Below, one piece after another: positions 18,301 to 28,166 of a stretch of 64,000 nt of DNA (the first letter of the stretch is position 1; each line of letters starts with the position of its first letter). Both the position numbers and the translations under genes were made by a program. The notes below the pieces were generated by a model. That model had not been told where the DNA came from. It made no database searches and was given only the letters and a program-made list of their open reading frames with translations. The stretch is taken from NCBI RefSeq assembly GCF_005938105.1, contig NZ_VCPE01000006.1:62001-126000 (forward strand). The letters run 5' to 3'. This stretch comes from Brucella haematophila (GTDB taxonomy: Bacteria; Pseudomonadota; Alphaproteobacteria; Rhizobiales; Rhizobiaceae).

Positions 18301-19587
18301 TCAGCCCTTGATTTCCACGGGGGCAATCTCGGCCTTGCCTTCGCTCTTCGCCAGCACAGCCTCGGTAATCGAGTTGGGCAGACGCTTCGGCGTCTCGATC
18401 AGGCCGAGAACCGGCATGATGACGATGAAGAAAGCGAAATAGTAAAGCGTACCGAGCTGCGCCATGAAGACATAGGAGCCTTCGGCAGGACGCGAACCCA
18501 GCCATCCAAGGAAGATGGCGTTGATCACGAAGAGCCAGAAGAACAGCTTGAACCACGGGCGATAGACAGCCGAACGAACCTTCGACGTATCGAGCCAAGG
18601 CACCACGAAGAGGATGGCGATCGAACCGAACATGGTCAGAACGCCGCCGAGCTTCGAGTCGATCGGGCCGATGTTGAAGGTGATGGCGCGCAGCATCGCG
18701 TAGAACGGCAGGAAGTACCATTCAGGAACGATGTGAGCAGGCGTCTTGAGCGAGTCGGCCGGGATATAGTTATCCGGGTGGCCGAGGAAGTTCGGCATGT
18801 AGAAGACGAAATAGGCGAAGAACACGAAGAAGACGAGCGCGCCGAAAGCGTCCTTGATGGTCGCATAAGGCGTGAACGAAACCGTGTCGGTCTTCGACTT
18901 CACTTCAATGCCGGTCGGGTTGGTCTGGCCGGTCACATGCAGCGCCCAGACGTGCAGGATGACGACGCCCGCAATCATGAACGGCAGCAGATAGTGCAGC
19001 GAGAAGAAACGGTTCAGCGTCGGATTGTCGACCGCAAAGCCGCCAAGGAGAAGCTGCTGTATCGGCTCGCCTATGACCGGGAAGGCCGTGAAGAAGCCGG
19101 TGATAACCGTTGCGCCCCAGAAGGACATCTGGCCCCACGGCAGCACATAGCCCATGAAGGCAGTCGCCATCATGAGAAGGAAGATCACCACGCCGAGAAT
19201 CCACAGAAGCTCGCGCGGCGCCTTGTAGGAGCCGTAGTAGAGACCGCGTGCAATATGCAGGTAAACGGCGATGAAGAAGAAGGATGCACCGTTGGAGTGC
19301 ATGTAGCGCAGAAGCCAGCCGGAGTTGACGTCGCGCATGATCTTTTCGACGGAATTGAACGCAATGCCCGTATCCGCAGCATAGTGCATCGCCAGAACGA
19401 TGCCGGTCAGAATCTGCGCGATGAGCATGAAGCTCAAAATGCCACCGAAGGTGTACATGTAGTTCAGGTTACGCGGCGTTGGATAGGCCACGAAGGAATC
19501 ATAGACCAGACGCGGCAAGGGAAGCCGTTCGTCCACCCATTTTTCGATGCCGGTCTTCGGCGTATATGTGGAGTGTCCACCACTCAT
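18301..19587 (-). CDS. petB: Cytochrome b of the cytochrome bc1 complex
   Basis: A 428-residue polytopic membrane protein with eight hydrophobic segments. The Qo-site PEWY motif is present as [13 protein letters not shown]. Heme-binding histidines are visible in [18 protein letters not shown] and in the [17 protein letters not shown] helix, and the b-type signature includes [24 protein letters not shown] precedes the ATG at 19587. Middle gene of petABC; 28 bases separate it from petC. Confidence 0.97.
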   Translation of the reverse strand: MSGGHSTYTPKTGIEKWVDERLPLPRLVYDSFVAYPTPRNLNYMYTFGGILSFMLIAQILTGIVLAMHYAADTGIAFNSVEKIMRDVNSGWLLRYMHSNGASFFFIAVYLHIARGLYYGSYKAPRELLWILGVVIFLLMMATAFMGYVLPWGQMSFWGATVITGFFTAFPVIGEPIQQLLLGGFAVDNPTLNRFFSLHYLLPFMIAGVVILHVWALHVTGQTNPTGIEVKSKTDTVSFTPYATIKDAFGALVFFVFFAYFVFYMPNFLGHPDNYIPADSLKTPAHIVPEWYFLPFYAMLRAITFNIGPIDSKLGGVLTMFGSIAILFVVPWLDTSKVRSAVYRPWFKLFFWLFVINAIFLGWLGSRPAEGSYVFMAQLGTLYYFAFFIVIMPVLGLIETPKRLPNSITEAVLAKSEGKAEIAPVEIKG

Positions 19588-19610
19588 GTCTTCTCTCCCC
19601 AAGACCTGTT

Positions 19611-20174
19611 TTAGCCGATCCTGATGACCGTATCGGAAGTGAACGCATATTGCGGAATGTGCATGTTTTCCGGTGCCGGGCCGCTGCGGATACGACCCGC
19701 AGTGTCATAGGTCGAGCCATGGCATGGGCAGAACCAGCCGCCGAATGCGCCGGATTCACCAAGCGGCACGCAACCCAGATGGGTGCAAACGCCGATCATG
19801 ATGAGCCAGTTTTCCTTGCCTTCACCTGCCGAGCGGGCAACGTCGGTCGCCTGTGCGTCGGATGGAAGGTTGGCATTGCGGGCGACCGGATCCTTGAGAT
19901 CACCGAGAGCCGCGCTCTTGCCTTCTTCCACTTCCTTGGCGGAACGGTTGCGGATGAATACCGGCTTGCCGCGCCATTTGACGGTCAGGGACGCGCCTTC
20001 TGCGAGAGAAGAAACGTCGACTTCGATGGAAGCGGCTGCGAGTGTCGAAGCGTCTGGACGCATCTGGTCGATAAACGGCCATGCCAGTCCGCCAACACCG
20101 ACCACACCGGCCATTCCCGTCGCAATATAGAGAAAATCACGCCGTGTCGGCTCAGCCGTGTCGTGTGCGCTCAC
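19611..20174 (-). CDS. petA: Ubiquinol-cytochrome c reductase Rieske iron-sulfur subunit
   Basis: A 187-residue [2Fe-2S] protein. The N-terminus has a twin-arginine motif ([10 protein letters not shown]) followed by a hydrophobic anchor, so it is Tat-exported and stays membrane-tethered. The cluster ligands are in CTHLGC (about residue 130) and CPCHGS (about residue 148). The start is GTG at 20174, with AAGGGAG seven bases before it. First gene of the petABC operon, which carries ubiquinol oxidation in the aerobic chain. Confidence 0.97.
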   Translation of the reverse strand: MSAHDTAEPTRRDFLYIATGMAGVVGVGGLAWPFIDQMRPDASTLAAASIEVDVSSLAEGASLTVKWRGKPVFIRNRSAKEVEEGKSAALGDLKDPVARNANLPSDAQATDVARSAGEGKENWLIMIGVCTHLGCVPLGESGAFGGWFCPCHGSTYDTAGRIRSGPAPENMHIPQYAFTSDTVIRIG

Positions 20175-20437
20175 GTGCCAACTCCCTTTTAATCTGCATG
20201 TTCAATTGAACTCTCCCCTCGTCCGCTTTTGCACCTGCGCAAAAGTTATCCCGCAAGTGCTCGCAGGACGAAATTCCCTCCATCTCACTATCCGGTTTAT
20301 GCGCGTAAAAAACGCTTGTCCAGACACCAAGCCCTTAGGACGGCACGATGTCGCAGGCGGATTTGCTTGATTAATTTGATGGATACACAGCAAAGCTGCG
20401 GCCAAGGCTAAAGACCGGCCCGGATGACCTGAAGTTT

Positions 20438-22303
20438 TCAGTTTTCGCCGTTCTCTGCGAGAAACCCGCCAGACTGGCGTGCCCAGAGGCCAGCATAGAT
20501 ACCGCCTTTGGCGATAAGTTCCTCATGCGTGCCCTCTTCGACGATCCGGCCCTGGTCCATGACCACCAGACGGTCGAGCGCGGCAATGGTCGACAGACGA
20601 TGCGCAATCGCAATCACCGTCTTTCCTTCCATGAGTCGCTTCAGATTTTCCTGTATCGACGCTTCGACTTCCGAATCGAGCGCCGAGGTCGCCTCATCGA
20701 GAATCAGAATGGGCGCATCTTTCAAAACGGCGCGTGCAATGGCGATGCGCTGACGCTGCCCGCCCGACAGTTTCACGCCGCGTTCGCCCACAAAGGCATC
20801 GAACGACTTGCGACCCTGAAAATCTTCGAGATTGGCGATGAAGCCGTCAGCCTCTGCCTGCCGGGTAGCCTTCTGCAATTCCTCGTCGGTGGCATCGTCG
20901 CGGGCGAGCATGATATTATCGCGCAGCGAGCGATGTAAAAGCGCGGTTTCCTGACTGACGACCGCAAAGGCGTGGCGGAGCGAGGTCTGCGTGACGTCGC
21001 GTATATCCTGCCCATCCACCGCGATGGAGCCCTTTTCGACATCGTAGAGGCGCAGGATCAGGTTGACGAGCGTGGTCTTGCCTGCCCCGGAATGGCCGAC
21101 CAGCCCCACGCGCTCGCCACCCCGTACCGTCAGATTGATGTTCTGGAGAACGCCCGCGCCCTTGCCGTAATGGAATGTCACGTCGCGCACATCGATGCGC
21201 GCATCGCGAACCACCAGCGGCTTTGCGCCCGGCCGGTCTTCAAGGCCGAGTGGTGCAGAGACGAGGCGCATCGAATTTTCGATCAGACCCAACTGGCGCA
21301 GCATACCGTTGAGCTGCATCATGAGGCGTCCAAGCAGCATGTTGAGACGCAGCACGAGACCGAGCGTGAATGACACCTGACCAACGGTGATCGCGTCCTT
21401 CGTCCACAGATCGATGGCGATCGCCGCAACGCTCACGATCATCAGGCCGGACAAGGCCGTCAGCGACACACGCACACCGGTCAACGACCGCATGAAAGGC
21501 AGGATCGCCGCGAGATAGCGTTCGAAACCATCGCGCAGATAGCGCTCGTCATCATCTGCAGTGTTGAGCTTGATGGTTTGAATGTTGGAATAGCTGTCGA
21601 CGATCCGCCCGTTGATCATAGAACCCGCTTCGGCGGAAGCTTCTGCATTCTTGCGGATTCGCGGCAGAAAGCGCCATGCGATGAAGCCGAAAGCGATAAT
21701 CCAGATGATGACCGCAGCGGCCAGCCGCCAGTCGAGCCGACCGACCAGAAACAGCGTGGTGACGCTGTAGATCGTCATGAACCAGACGGACTGGATGAGA
21801 CTTTCGATCAGATCGCCCGCCGCCTGCCCGGCCTGCCAGACCTTTGTGGCGATACGCCCCGCGAAATCATTCTGGAAAAAGGCATAGGACTGGCGCAGCA
21901 CATAGGAATTCGCCTGCCAGCGGATCATGTTGTAGAAGCCGGGCGACATGGTCTGGTCTTCCAGCAAGGTCGTTGCCGCGGTGACGACCAGCCGGATCAC
22001 CAGAACTGTGAAGCCCATGAAGAGAAGCTCAGGCCCGGCAGCCTCGATGAGCGCAGACCAGCTGCGTTCTATGGTGCCTCTGCCAGCCTGATCCAGAATA
22101 TCGACCAGACGCCCGGTGAAATAGAACAGCGCTGCTTCCACCAGCGGCAGAAGCCCGCCTGCCGCAAGCGCTGCGGCAAGCGGCCATTTGGCCTGCCGCG
22201 CATAATGCCAGAGGAAAGCCATGGTGGTTGAAGGCGGTCTCAGATTGTCCGGTTCACGGAAGGGATCAACCCAACGTTCGAACAGGCTGTAGACCGCTTT
22301 CAT
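20438..22303 (-). CDS. ABC exporter half-transporter, second of an adjacent pair
   Basis: A 621-residue fused permease-ATPase. Six hydrophobic segments (about residues 40-340) precede an ABC domain with Walker A GHSGAGKTT, signature LSGGQRQRIAIARA, Walker B ILILDEATSALD and the H-loop AHRLST. All nucleotide-binding motifs look intact. It is 14 bases downstream of a similar half-transporter on the same strand, and the last 30 residues of both are nearly alike (WARQSGGFL), pointing to duplication and a probable heterodimer. Substrate unknown; a lipid or peptide exporter is likely by family. Confidence 0.92.
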   Translation of the reverse strand: MKAVYSLFERWVDPFREPDNLRPPSTTMAFLWHYARQAKWPLAAALAAGGLLPLVEAALFYFTGRLVDILDQAGRGTIERSWSALIEAAGPELLFMGFTVLVIRLVVTAATTLLEDQTMSPGFYNMIRWQANSYVLRQSYAFFQNDFAGRIATKVWQAGQAAGDLIESLIQSVWFMTIYSVTTLFLVGRLDWRLAAAVIIWIIAFGFIAWRFLPRIRKNAEASAEAGSMINGRIVDSYSNIQTIKLNTADDDERYLRDGFERYLAAILPFMRSLTGVRVSLTALSGLMIVSVAAIAIDLWTKDAITVGQVSFTLGLVLRLNMLLGRLMMQLNGMLRQLGLIENSMRLVSAPLGLEDRPGAKPLVVRDARIDVRDVTFHYGKGAGVLQNINLTVRGGERVGLVGHSGAGKTTLVNLILRLYDVEKGSIAVDGQDIRDVTQTSLRHAFAVVSQETALLHRSLRDNIMLARDDATDEELQKATRQAEADGFIANLEDFQGRKSFDAFVGERGVKLSGGQRQRIAIARAVLKDAPILILDEATSALDSEVEASIQENLKRLMEGKTVIAIAHRLSTIAALDRLVVMDQGRIVEEGTHEELIAKGGIYAGLWARQSGGFLAENGEN

Positions 22304-22317
22304 CAATAGCGTTTTCC

Positions 22318-24174
22318 TTACTTGACCAGCGCATCCTCGGAATTGTCTTCGAAGCCGAGGAACCCGCCGGATTGACGTGCCCATAGACTTGCATAAATGC
22401 CGCCGAGCGCAACAAGTTCCTCATGCGTGCCGTCTTCGACGATCCGCCCTTTGTCCATGACGATCAGGCGATCAAGCGCGGCAATGGTGGACAGACGGTG
22501 TGCAATCGCAATAACCGTCTTGCCTTCCATCAGCGTATTGAGGCTGTCCTGAATGGCCGCTTCCACTTCCGAATCGAGCGCGGATGTCGCCTCGTCGAGA
22601 ATGAGGATCGGCGCATCTTTCAGCATCACGCGCGCAATGGCGATACGCTGGCGCTGACCACCGGACAGCTTGACGCCGCGCTCGCCGACATGTGCGTCCA
22701 GTCCGCGCCGTCCCTTCGGATCGGTGAGGAGCGGAACGAACTGGTCTGCCTGCGCAAGACGGATCGCCTGCTGCAACATTTCCTCGGTCGCATCGGGCCT
22801 GCCATACATGATGTTTTCGCGGACAGTGCGGTGCAGAAGCGACGTGTCCTGCGTGACCATGCCGATATTGGCGCGCAGAGAGTCTTGCGACACTTTCGAA
22901 ATGTCCTGCCCGTCGATCAGAATGCGACCCTTCTCCAGATCGTAGAAGCGCAGCAGCAGATTGACCAGCGTGGACTTGCCTGCACCGGAACGCCCGACAA
23001 GACCGACTTTCTGGCCCGGCGGTATCTTCAGCGTCAGGTTTTCCAGAACGCCTTTGCCCTTGCCGTAGTGGAACCCGACCTTGTCGAAATCCAGTTCACC
23101 CTTGGTCACATGCAGGGCCGGAGCATTGGGCACATCCACCACTTCATGTGCACGCGCAATCGTGGTGATACCATCTTCCACCGTGCCGATATTCTCGAAC
23201 AGCGCCGACATTTCCCACATGATCCACTGCGACATGCCGTTGAGGCGCAGCACAAGGCCGATGCCGACGGCAACCGCGCCCACCGTGACAGCTTCCTGCA
23301 TCCAGAGGCCGATACCGATTACACCAACAGCAAACAGCAGCAGGCAGTTCGACACGTAGAGCGTGAAGTGGAACATCGTCACGAGGCGCATCTGGCGATG
23401 CACCGTGCCGAGGAAACCATCAAGGCTTTCTCGCACATAGGATTCTTCGCGGCTCGAATGCGAGAATAGCTTGACGGTCGCAATATTGGTGTAGCTGTCG
23501 ACGATGCGGCCCGTCATGGTCGAGCGCGCATCGGCCTGCTGTTCCGAAATCACCCGCAAGCGCGGAATGAAGAAGCGCAGCAGGAACATATAGACCACGA
23601 GCCAGACGAGGAACGGGATCATCAACCGCAGATCGGCGGAGGCCGCGATGAACAGCGTGCCCGCAAAATAGACGATGACATAGTTCAGAACGTCGAGCAG
23701 CTTCATCACCGTTTCGCGAACGGCAAGAGCGGTCTGCATCAGTTTGGTTGAAATGCGCCCGGCAAATTCGTCCTGGAAAAACGCCATCGACTGGCGGATC
23801 AGGTAACGGTGCATCAGCCAGCGCACGCGCATCGGATAATTGCCGAGCAGCGTCTGATGGATCACCAGCGAGTGCACCAGCACCACGCCCGGCAGGCCAA
23901 CCAGAACGACACCGGCAATCAATGCCAGCCGCCAGCCTTCATTGCTCAGAAACGTCTCGCGCGACTGGTTGGAAAGCCAGTCCACAATATTGCCCATGAA
24001 GGCAAACAGCGACACTTCGATGATTGCAATCAGGGTGGTGAAAATCGCCATGCCGATAATCCACGGCCAAGCGCCGCGGGTATAATAAAGGCAAAACGCG
24101 ACCAGACCGCGCGGAGGTTCCTGCGGCGGCTCTTCGGGATAGGCATTGAGTCGGTTTTCGAACCACTTAAACAT
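22318..24174 (-). CDS. ABC exporter half-transporter, first of an adjacent pair
   Basis: A 618-residue fused permease-ATPase with an N-terminal six-helix membrane domain and an ABC domain with Walker A GRSGAGKST, signature LSGGQRQRIAIAR, Walker B ILILDEATSALD and AHRLST. The upstream frame is open for 52 codons, but the ATG at 24174 has AAAGGAG four bases before it. With the next gene it forms a two-gene unit. Both halves keep consensus ATP sites, unlike the many heterodimers that have one degenerate site. Confidence 0.92.
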   Translation of the reverse strand: MFKWFENRLNAYPEEPPQEPPRGLVAFCLYYTRGAWPWIIGMAIFTTLIAIIEVSLFAFMGNIVDWLSNQSRETFLSNEGWRLALIAGVVLVGLPGVVLVHSLVIHQTLLGNYPMRVRWLMHRYLIRQSMAFFQDEFAGRISTKLMQTALAVRETVMKLLDVLNYVIVYFAGTLFIAASADLRLMIPFLVWLVVYMFLLRFFIPRLRVISEQQADARSTMTGRIVDSYTNIATVKLFSHSSREESYVRESLDGFLGTVHRQMRLVTMFHFTLYVSNCLLLFAVGVIGIGLWMQEAVTVGAVAVGIGLVLRLNGMSQWIMWEMSALFENIGTVEDGITTIARAHEVVDVPNAPALHVTKGELDFDKVGFHYGKGKGVLENLTLKIPPGQKVGLVGRSGAGKSTLVNLLLRFYDLEKGRILIDGQDISKVSQDSLRANIGMVTQDTSLLHRTVRENIMYGRPDATEEMLQQAIRLAQADQFVPLLTDPKGRRGLDAHVGERGVKLSGGQRQRIAIARVMLKDAPILILDEATSALDSEVEAAIQDSLNTLMEGKTVIAIAHRLSTIAALDRLIVMDKGRIVEDGTHEELVALGGIYASLWARQSGGFLGFEDNSEDALVK

Positions 24175-24349
24175 GGCGCTCCTTTTAGGCGGGCCTTGTG
24201 CAATTGCCAAGCCATGGCCGGAACAAAACAGGAAACTTTTTTGCAATCCTACGGGATTAGTAAGAACTATCCGCAACGGGATGTTGACGCATGAACCGCA
24301 CCCGATATGCAGTCTTGCGACGACGGGCATTTCGCGTTACCCGCTTCAT

Positions 24350-24871
24350 ATGGATCTGCGCGTCGCCCTTTACCAGCCCGACATTCCCGGCAACACGGGA
24401 ACAATTCTGCGCATGGCTGCATGTCTCGGCTTTGCCGTAGACCTGATCGAGCCTGCGGGTTTCGACATTTCCGACCGCTCCCTGAAGCGTGCGGGCATGG
24501 ATTATCTGGCACAGGCCGCGCTGACGCGACACGCCGACTGGAACCATTTCGAAGACTGGCGCAAACAAGCTGGACGCCGCATCGTACTGCTCTCCACCAA
24601 GGCTGCAATCCCCTATACCGACTACCGTTTTCAAGGGAATGACATTCTCCTGTTCGGGCGTGAATCCTCCGGTGTGCCGGATGCAGTCCACGACAGCGCC
24701 GATGCGCGCCTGCTGATCCCGATGGTTCCCGGCACCCGCTCCCTCAATCTTGCAGTTTCGGTCGCCATGACGGCAGGGGAAGCTTTGCGCCAGATGAGAA
24801 GCGAAAGTGATTCTTATTCAAAAGCATTTCCAGCAAAAGTGCGAAGCGGTTTTGCGTCGGATAATGCGTGA
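24350..24871 (+). CDS. trmL: tRNA (cytidine(34)-2'-O)-methyltransferase, C-terminus formed by repeat A
   Basis: A 173-residue SPOUT-fold enzyme that 2'-O-methylates the wobble base of tRNA-Leu isoacceptors. Landmarks are YQPDIPGNTGTILR, the SAM knot LLFGRESSGVPD and IPMVPGTRSLNLAVSVAM. E. coli TrmL is 157 residues. The extra C-terminal residues here ([16 protein letters not shown]) and the stop codon are the translation of a repeat A copy at 24821-24869. The start ATG at 24350 lacks a strong ribosome binding site but gives the family N-terminus. Confidence 0.92.
   Translation: MDLRVALYQPDIPGNTGTILRMAACLGFAVDLIEPAGFDISDRSLKRAGMDYLAQAALTRHADWNHFEDWRKQAGRRIVLLSTKAAIPYTDYRFQGNDILLFGRESSGVPDAVHDSADARLLIPMVPGTRSLNLAVSVAMTAGEALRQMRSESDSYSKAFPAKVRSGFASDNA
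24821..24869. repeat. Repeat family A copy inside the end of trmL
   Basis: AAAGCATTTCCAGCAAAAGT continues through GCGAAGCGGTTTTGCG to GGATAATGCG. It matches the 13446 copy over about 47 bases with few differences. It is read in frame by trmL and supplies its last residues. Confidence 0.88.
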
Positions 24872-24995
24872 ACTAACAAGACCATAGGCGTCTTGGCGGA
24901 ATCAGTACTCGAATTGCCCTCAACATGCGTCGCGGATTGACCGGATCGCCGCGCATCGTCCCCCCATTTCCGGTTCGAAAGGCGCGCTTCATTCC

Positions 24996-26045
24996 ATGAA
25001 ACTGTCTGCCCGCACCGCCGTTCTTGCGGCATCCACCCTTTCGCTGCTGGCCGCTGCTCCGGCCTTTGCTCAGGAAGCCGCCAAGGGCGCCGAACGTCTG
25101 GCGCCCAAGGTCATGGTCATCACCATGTTTGGTGAGGAAGCCAAGCCATGGCTGGAAGGGGAAAACTTCACGCAGAAGATCAAGCTGCCCGGCTTAAGCC
25201 CTGAATATCCGGAAATCGACTGCACTGCTGCGGGCCTTTGCCATATGACGACGGCCATGGGTTTTGCCAATGCGGCAAGCTCCACGGCAGCCATGGCGCT
25301 CAGCGACAAGCTCGACCTCAGCCACACCTATTTTCTGATTGCGGGCATTGCGGGCGTCGATCCGCAGCACGGCACGCTCGGCTCGGCCCATTGGGCAAAA
25401 TACGTCATCGACGCCAATCTCAGCCACCGCATCGATATCCGTGAGGCCCCGGAAGGCTGGAGCACGGACTTCTTTGGCCTTGGTGCGGCCAAGCCCGGCG
25501 AAAAGCCAAAATGGGCTGCGGGCACGGAAGTCTTTGAACTGAACGGCAAGCTGGCCGATTATGCGCTGGCCACCACGAAGGATGTCGCCCTTCTCGATGG
25601 CGACGACGCGAAAGCATATCGCAAGCACTACACACAGGAAGCTGCCATCGGGGCGCCAAAAGTCACCATTTGCGATACGGCGTCCGGTGACACCTACTGG
25701 CATGGTGCAAAGCTTGGTGAAGCGATGAGCGATTGGGCCAAGCTTCTGACCGACGGCAAGGCCGATTACTGCACCTCGCAGATGGAAGATAACGCCACGC
25801 TGACAGCGCTCAAGCGCGCTGCGGATGCGGGCAAGGTGGATTTCAACCGCATCGCCATCCTGCGCACGTCTTCCAATTTCGACCGGCAGGGCAAGGACCA
25901 GACCGCCATTGATTCCCTCGGCGCAAAGTCGGGCGGTTTCCCTCTGGCCACGACCAATGCTTACCGGGTCGGCAAGGCCTATGCCGACAGCATCATCGGC
26001 AAGTGGGACGCATGGGAAAAAGCACCGCAAACTGCTGCTGAATAA
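24996..26045 (+). CDS. Purine nucleoside permease family periplasmic protein (NUP)
   Basis: A 349-residue protein with a cleavable signal peptide (cleavage predicted after AAPAFA, residue 25). It matches the NUP family, related to fungal purine nucleoside permeases and with a nucleoside-phosphorylase-like fold. Family blocks include PKVMVITMFGEEAKPW, FLIAGIAGVDPQHGTLGSA and TYWHGAKLGE. It is exported, probably periplasmic. No ABC or other permease genes adjoin it, so its transport partner or enzymatic role is unknown. Confidence 0.88.
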   Translation: MKLSARTAVLAASTLSLLAAAPAFAQEAAKGAERLAPKVMVITMFGEEAKPWLEGENFTQKIKLPGLSPEYPEIDCTAAGLCHMTTAMGFANAASSTAAMALSDKLDLSHTYFLIAGIAGVDPQHGTLGSAHWAKYVIDANLSHRIDIREAPEGWSTDFFGLGAAKPGEKPKWAAGTEVFELNGKLADYALATTKDVALLDGDDAKAYRKHYTQEAAIGAPKVTICDTASGDTYWHGAKLGEAMSDWAKLLTDGKADYCTSQMEDNATLTALKRAADAGKVDFNRIAILRTSSNFDRQGKDQTAIDSLGAKSGGFPLATTNAYRVGKAYADSIIGKWDAWEKAPQTAAE

Positions 26046-26076
26046 GGTCGTAACGGTATAACGACTCAAGATGAAT

Positions 26077-26109
26077 GGCACCCAATACGGCCGATATTGG
26101 GTGCCTTTT
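26077..26109 (+). terminator. Intrinsic terminator after the NUP gene
   Basis: GGCACCCAATA pairs perfectly with TATTGGGTGCC and is followed by TTTTATT. Confidence 0.92.
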
Positions 26110-26168
26110 ATTGCGATCCAATTTGAATCCTGTTTCAAGCAGTTGGCGGCAGATGTTGAATCAGATCT

Positions 26169-26441
26169 TCAATCTGCCGTTGGCAGCCGACGCATGGTGA
26201 ATTCGATCACATCGTCGGGGCGCTCGCACCAGCTTTCAATCTCGGTCCAGTAGGCGGATTTGGGAAATGTGTCGAACCATTCCCGCGCTTTTTCGCGTGC
26301 TGCCTGACGCGGCAGGGTGAATGTTTCGCGGATGAAACCGTCGCGCGGCAACCGGCTTTTCTTGGCGCTGTTTTGAGCGCGGCTCTTCTCAAGCTGCTTG
26401 CGCAAGCCTTCGAGCGGAGGACGGGGCGGTGCTGCTGTCAT
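26169..26441 (-). CDS. Small hypothetical protein
   Basis: A 90-residue basic N-terminal half (Pro-, Arg- and Lys-rich) leads to a C-terminal segment with aromatic residues (WFDTFPKSAYWTEIESW). The ATG at 26441 is preceded by GGGAGG seven bases away; a longer frame is open upstream but lacks a site. I do not recognise a named domain. The good ribosome binding site and codon use like its neighbours suggest a real gene. Confidence 0.65.
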   Translation of the reverse strand: MTAAPPRPPLEGLRKQLEKSRAQNSAKKSRLPRDGFIRETFTLPRQAAREKAREWFDTFPKSAYWTEIESWCERPDDVIEFTMRRLPTAD

Positions 26442-26693
26442 GCGATTGCCTCCCGGCTGGCTGGAAACACGCGCATCCAGCCCCTTGATCACAAAAGATA
26501 GGGTAGCGGTTTTGCAAAGACGAGTCTTTTCTTGGGGAGAGCGATTTCACCAAACTGTCGAAGCCGGTCTTCGCCCTATGCGCGCGGGGCGGAACTTGCT
26601 AAGCCAGCAGATATAGCAAAGCCTATTTCACCTTGCCATTTAACCTTGGCTGCACGCTTTTATCCGGCAGATTGCGCCGAGAGGAAACAACCA

Positions 26694-27608
26694 ATGCAAC
26701 GCGACGAAATTCCCGCTATCATCCCCCACGATATCGAGGAAAAGAAGCAGGCGGCGCAACGCTGGTTCGAGGAACTGCGCGACCGCATCTGCTCAAGCTT
26801 CGAGCAGCTTGAAGACGAGCTGCAAGGCCCCCTGTCCGACCGCGATCCGGGCCGCTTCGTGCGCACGCCCTGGCTGAAGGAAGAAGGCAAAGGCGGCGGC
26901 GGTGTCATGTCGATCATGCACGGGCGCGTTTTCGAGAAGGTCGGCGTTCACGTCTCCACCGTCTATGGCGAATTCTCGCCGGAATTCCGCAAGCAGATAC
27001 CCGGCGCGGAAGAAGATCCGCGTTATTGGGCAAGCGGAATTTCGCTGATCGCGCATCCGCAAAACCCGAATGTGCCAGCCGTGCATATGAACACGCGCAT
27101 GGTCGTGACGAGCCGCCAGTGGTTCGGCGGTGGCGCCGACCTGACACCGGTTCTGGATCGCCGGCGCACACAGGAAGATGCCGACACGCTCGCCTTTCAC
27201 AAGGCTTTCCGCTTCATCTGCGAAAAGCACAAGAATGTTGTCGACTATCAGCGCGTGAAGGACTGGTGCGACGAGTATTTCTTCCTGCCGCATCGCAATG
27301 AACCGCGCGGCACCGGTGGCATCTTCTATGACTGGCTGCATTCATCGGATGAGAATGGCGGCTGGGATGCCGATTTCGCCTATACGCGCGATGTGGGGCG
27401 CGGTTTTTCCGTCGTCTATCCGCATCTGGTGCGCCAGAACTTCAATCAGGACTGGACGCAGGCCGACCGCGACGAACAGCTCGTGCGCCGTGGCCGCTAT
27501 GTCGAGTTCAACCTGCTCTATGATCGCGGCACCATCTTCGGCCTGAAGACCGGCGGCAATGTGAACTCCATTCTGTCGTCCATGCCACCCGTGGTGAAAT
27601 GGCCGTAA
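26694..27608 (+). CDS. hemF: Oxygen-dependent coproporphyrinogen-III oxidase
   Basis: A 304-residue cytoplasmic enzyme of heme synthesis that oxidatively decarboxylates coproporphyrinogen III to protoporphyrinogen IX. Conserved blocks include [51 protein letters not shown] and [16 protein letters not shown]. The ATG at 26694 has GAGAGGAAA upstream; the open frame before it has no supporting site. Followed by a bidirectional terminator shared with the convergent GNAT gene. Confidence 0.97.
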   Translation: MQRDEIPAIIPHDIEEKKQAAQRWFEELRDRICSSFEQLEDELQGPLSDRDPGRFVRTPWLKEEGKGGGGVMSIMHGRVFEKVGVHVSTVYGEFSPEFRKQIPGAEEDPRYWASGISLIAHPQNPNVPAVHMNTRMVVTSRQWFGGGADLTPVLDRRRTQEDADTLAFHKAFRFICEKHKNVVDYQRVKDWCDEYFFLPHRNEPRGTGGIFYDWLHSSDENGGWDADFAYTRDVGRGFSVVYPHLVRQNFNQDWTQADRDEQLVRRGRYVEFNLLYDRGTIFGLKTGGNVNSILSSMPPVVKWP

Positions 27609-27630
27609 AGCATTTCCAGCAGAATTGCGA
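27606..27630. repeat. Degenerate partial repeat A
   Basis: AAAGCATTTCCAGCAGAATTGCGAA directly follows the hemF stop codon and matches the first half of repeat A with substitutions. The rest of the element is missing. Confidence 0.6.
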
Positions 27631-27635
27631 AAAAG

Positions 27636-27663
27636 AAAGGGCCGGATAACCGGCCCTTTTTTA
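27636..27663. terminator. Bidirectional terminator between hemF and the GNAT gene
   Basis: AAAGGGCCGG and CCGGCCCTTT form the stem. Plus strand continues with a T-run (ccctttttta) and minus strand reads ccctttctttttc, so both converging transcripts can stop here. Confidence 0.9.
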
Positions 27664-28155
27664 TACGCCAAAGGCGGGGTGATGTGTGATGTCGCCTTGC
27701 GGCATGTCCGGCCCGAAAGCCAGACACTGGACATATTCCGCAGTTATACCCGGCATTCTCAGCCGCGGATCGGCTTTGAAGCCGAACCGTCCGTAATAAC
27801 CGGGATCGCCCACTAGAACACAGCCTTTCGCGCCGTCAGCCTGCAATAGAGCAAGACCTTCACGGACGAGTGCTCCACCGATCCCCTCGCCTTGCCTTTC
27901 GGGCTGAACCGAGATGGGACCAAGCGCATACCAACCCTTGTCCTCCCCGCCGATCTGAACCGGCGAAAAGGCCACATGACCGAGAACCGTGTCCCCGTCC
28001 ACGGCAACCAGCGACAAGGTGAGCGCCGAGGCTGCACGAAGTGCGTCGACGATCTCCCCTTCCCTCTGGTTACTATAGGGAACCGTGCTGAATGCTTCAT
28101 CCGTCAGATGACGGATTGCAGCGATATCATCGGGCTTTTCCTTGCGAAGATGCAT
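27661..28155 (-). CDS. GNAT acetyltransferase, possible YjhQ-type antitoxin partner
   Basis: A 164-residue YhbS-like N-acetyltransferase. The acetyl-CoA loop is VQPERQGEGIGGALV (about residue 90), followed by VLVGDPGYYGRFGF, a block characteristic of this subgroup. GGGAGGG lies four bases before the ATG at 28155. It starts 11 bases after the stop of the YjhX/TopAI-type gene. In E. coli topAI is followed by yjhQ, a GNAT protein described as its antitoxin. Equivalence is inferred from order and family only; an ordinary acetyltransferase is the alternative. Confidence 0.82.
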   Translation of the reverse strand: MHLRKEKPDDIAAIRHLTDEAFSTVPYSNQREGEIVDALRAASALTLSLVAVDGDTVLGHVAFSPVQIGGEDKGWYALGPISVQPERQGEGIGGALVREGLALLQADGAKGCVLVGDPGYYGRFGFKADPRLRMPGITAEYVQCLAFGPDMPQGDITHHPAFGV

Positions 28156-28166
28156 GACGCCCTCCC

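Noticed and set aside
18175-19614. Long plus-strand frame opposite petB
   Set aside because: It is a shadow of a strongly conserved gene, rich in Arg, Glu and His, with no start context.
26442-26693. In-frame extension of HemF upstream of 26694
   Set aside because: It lacks the conserved N-terminus and a ribosome binding site. The ATG at 26694 has a clear one and gives the family length.
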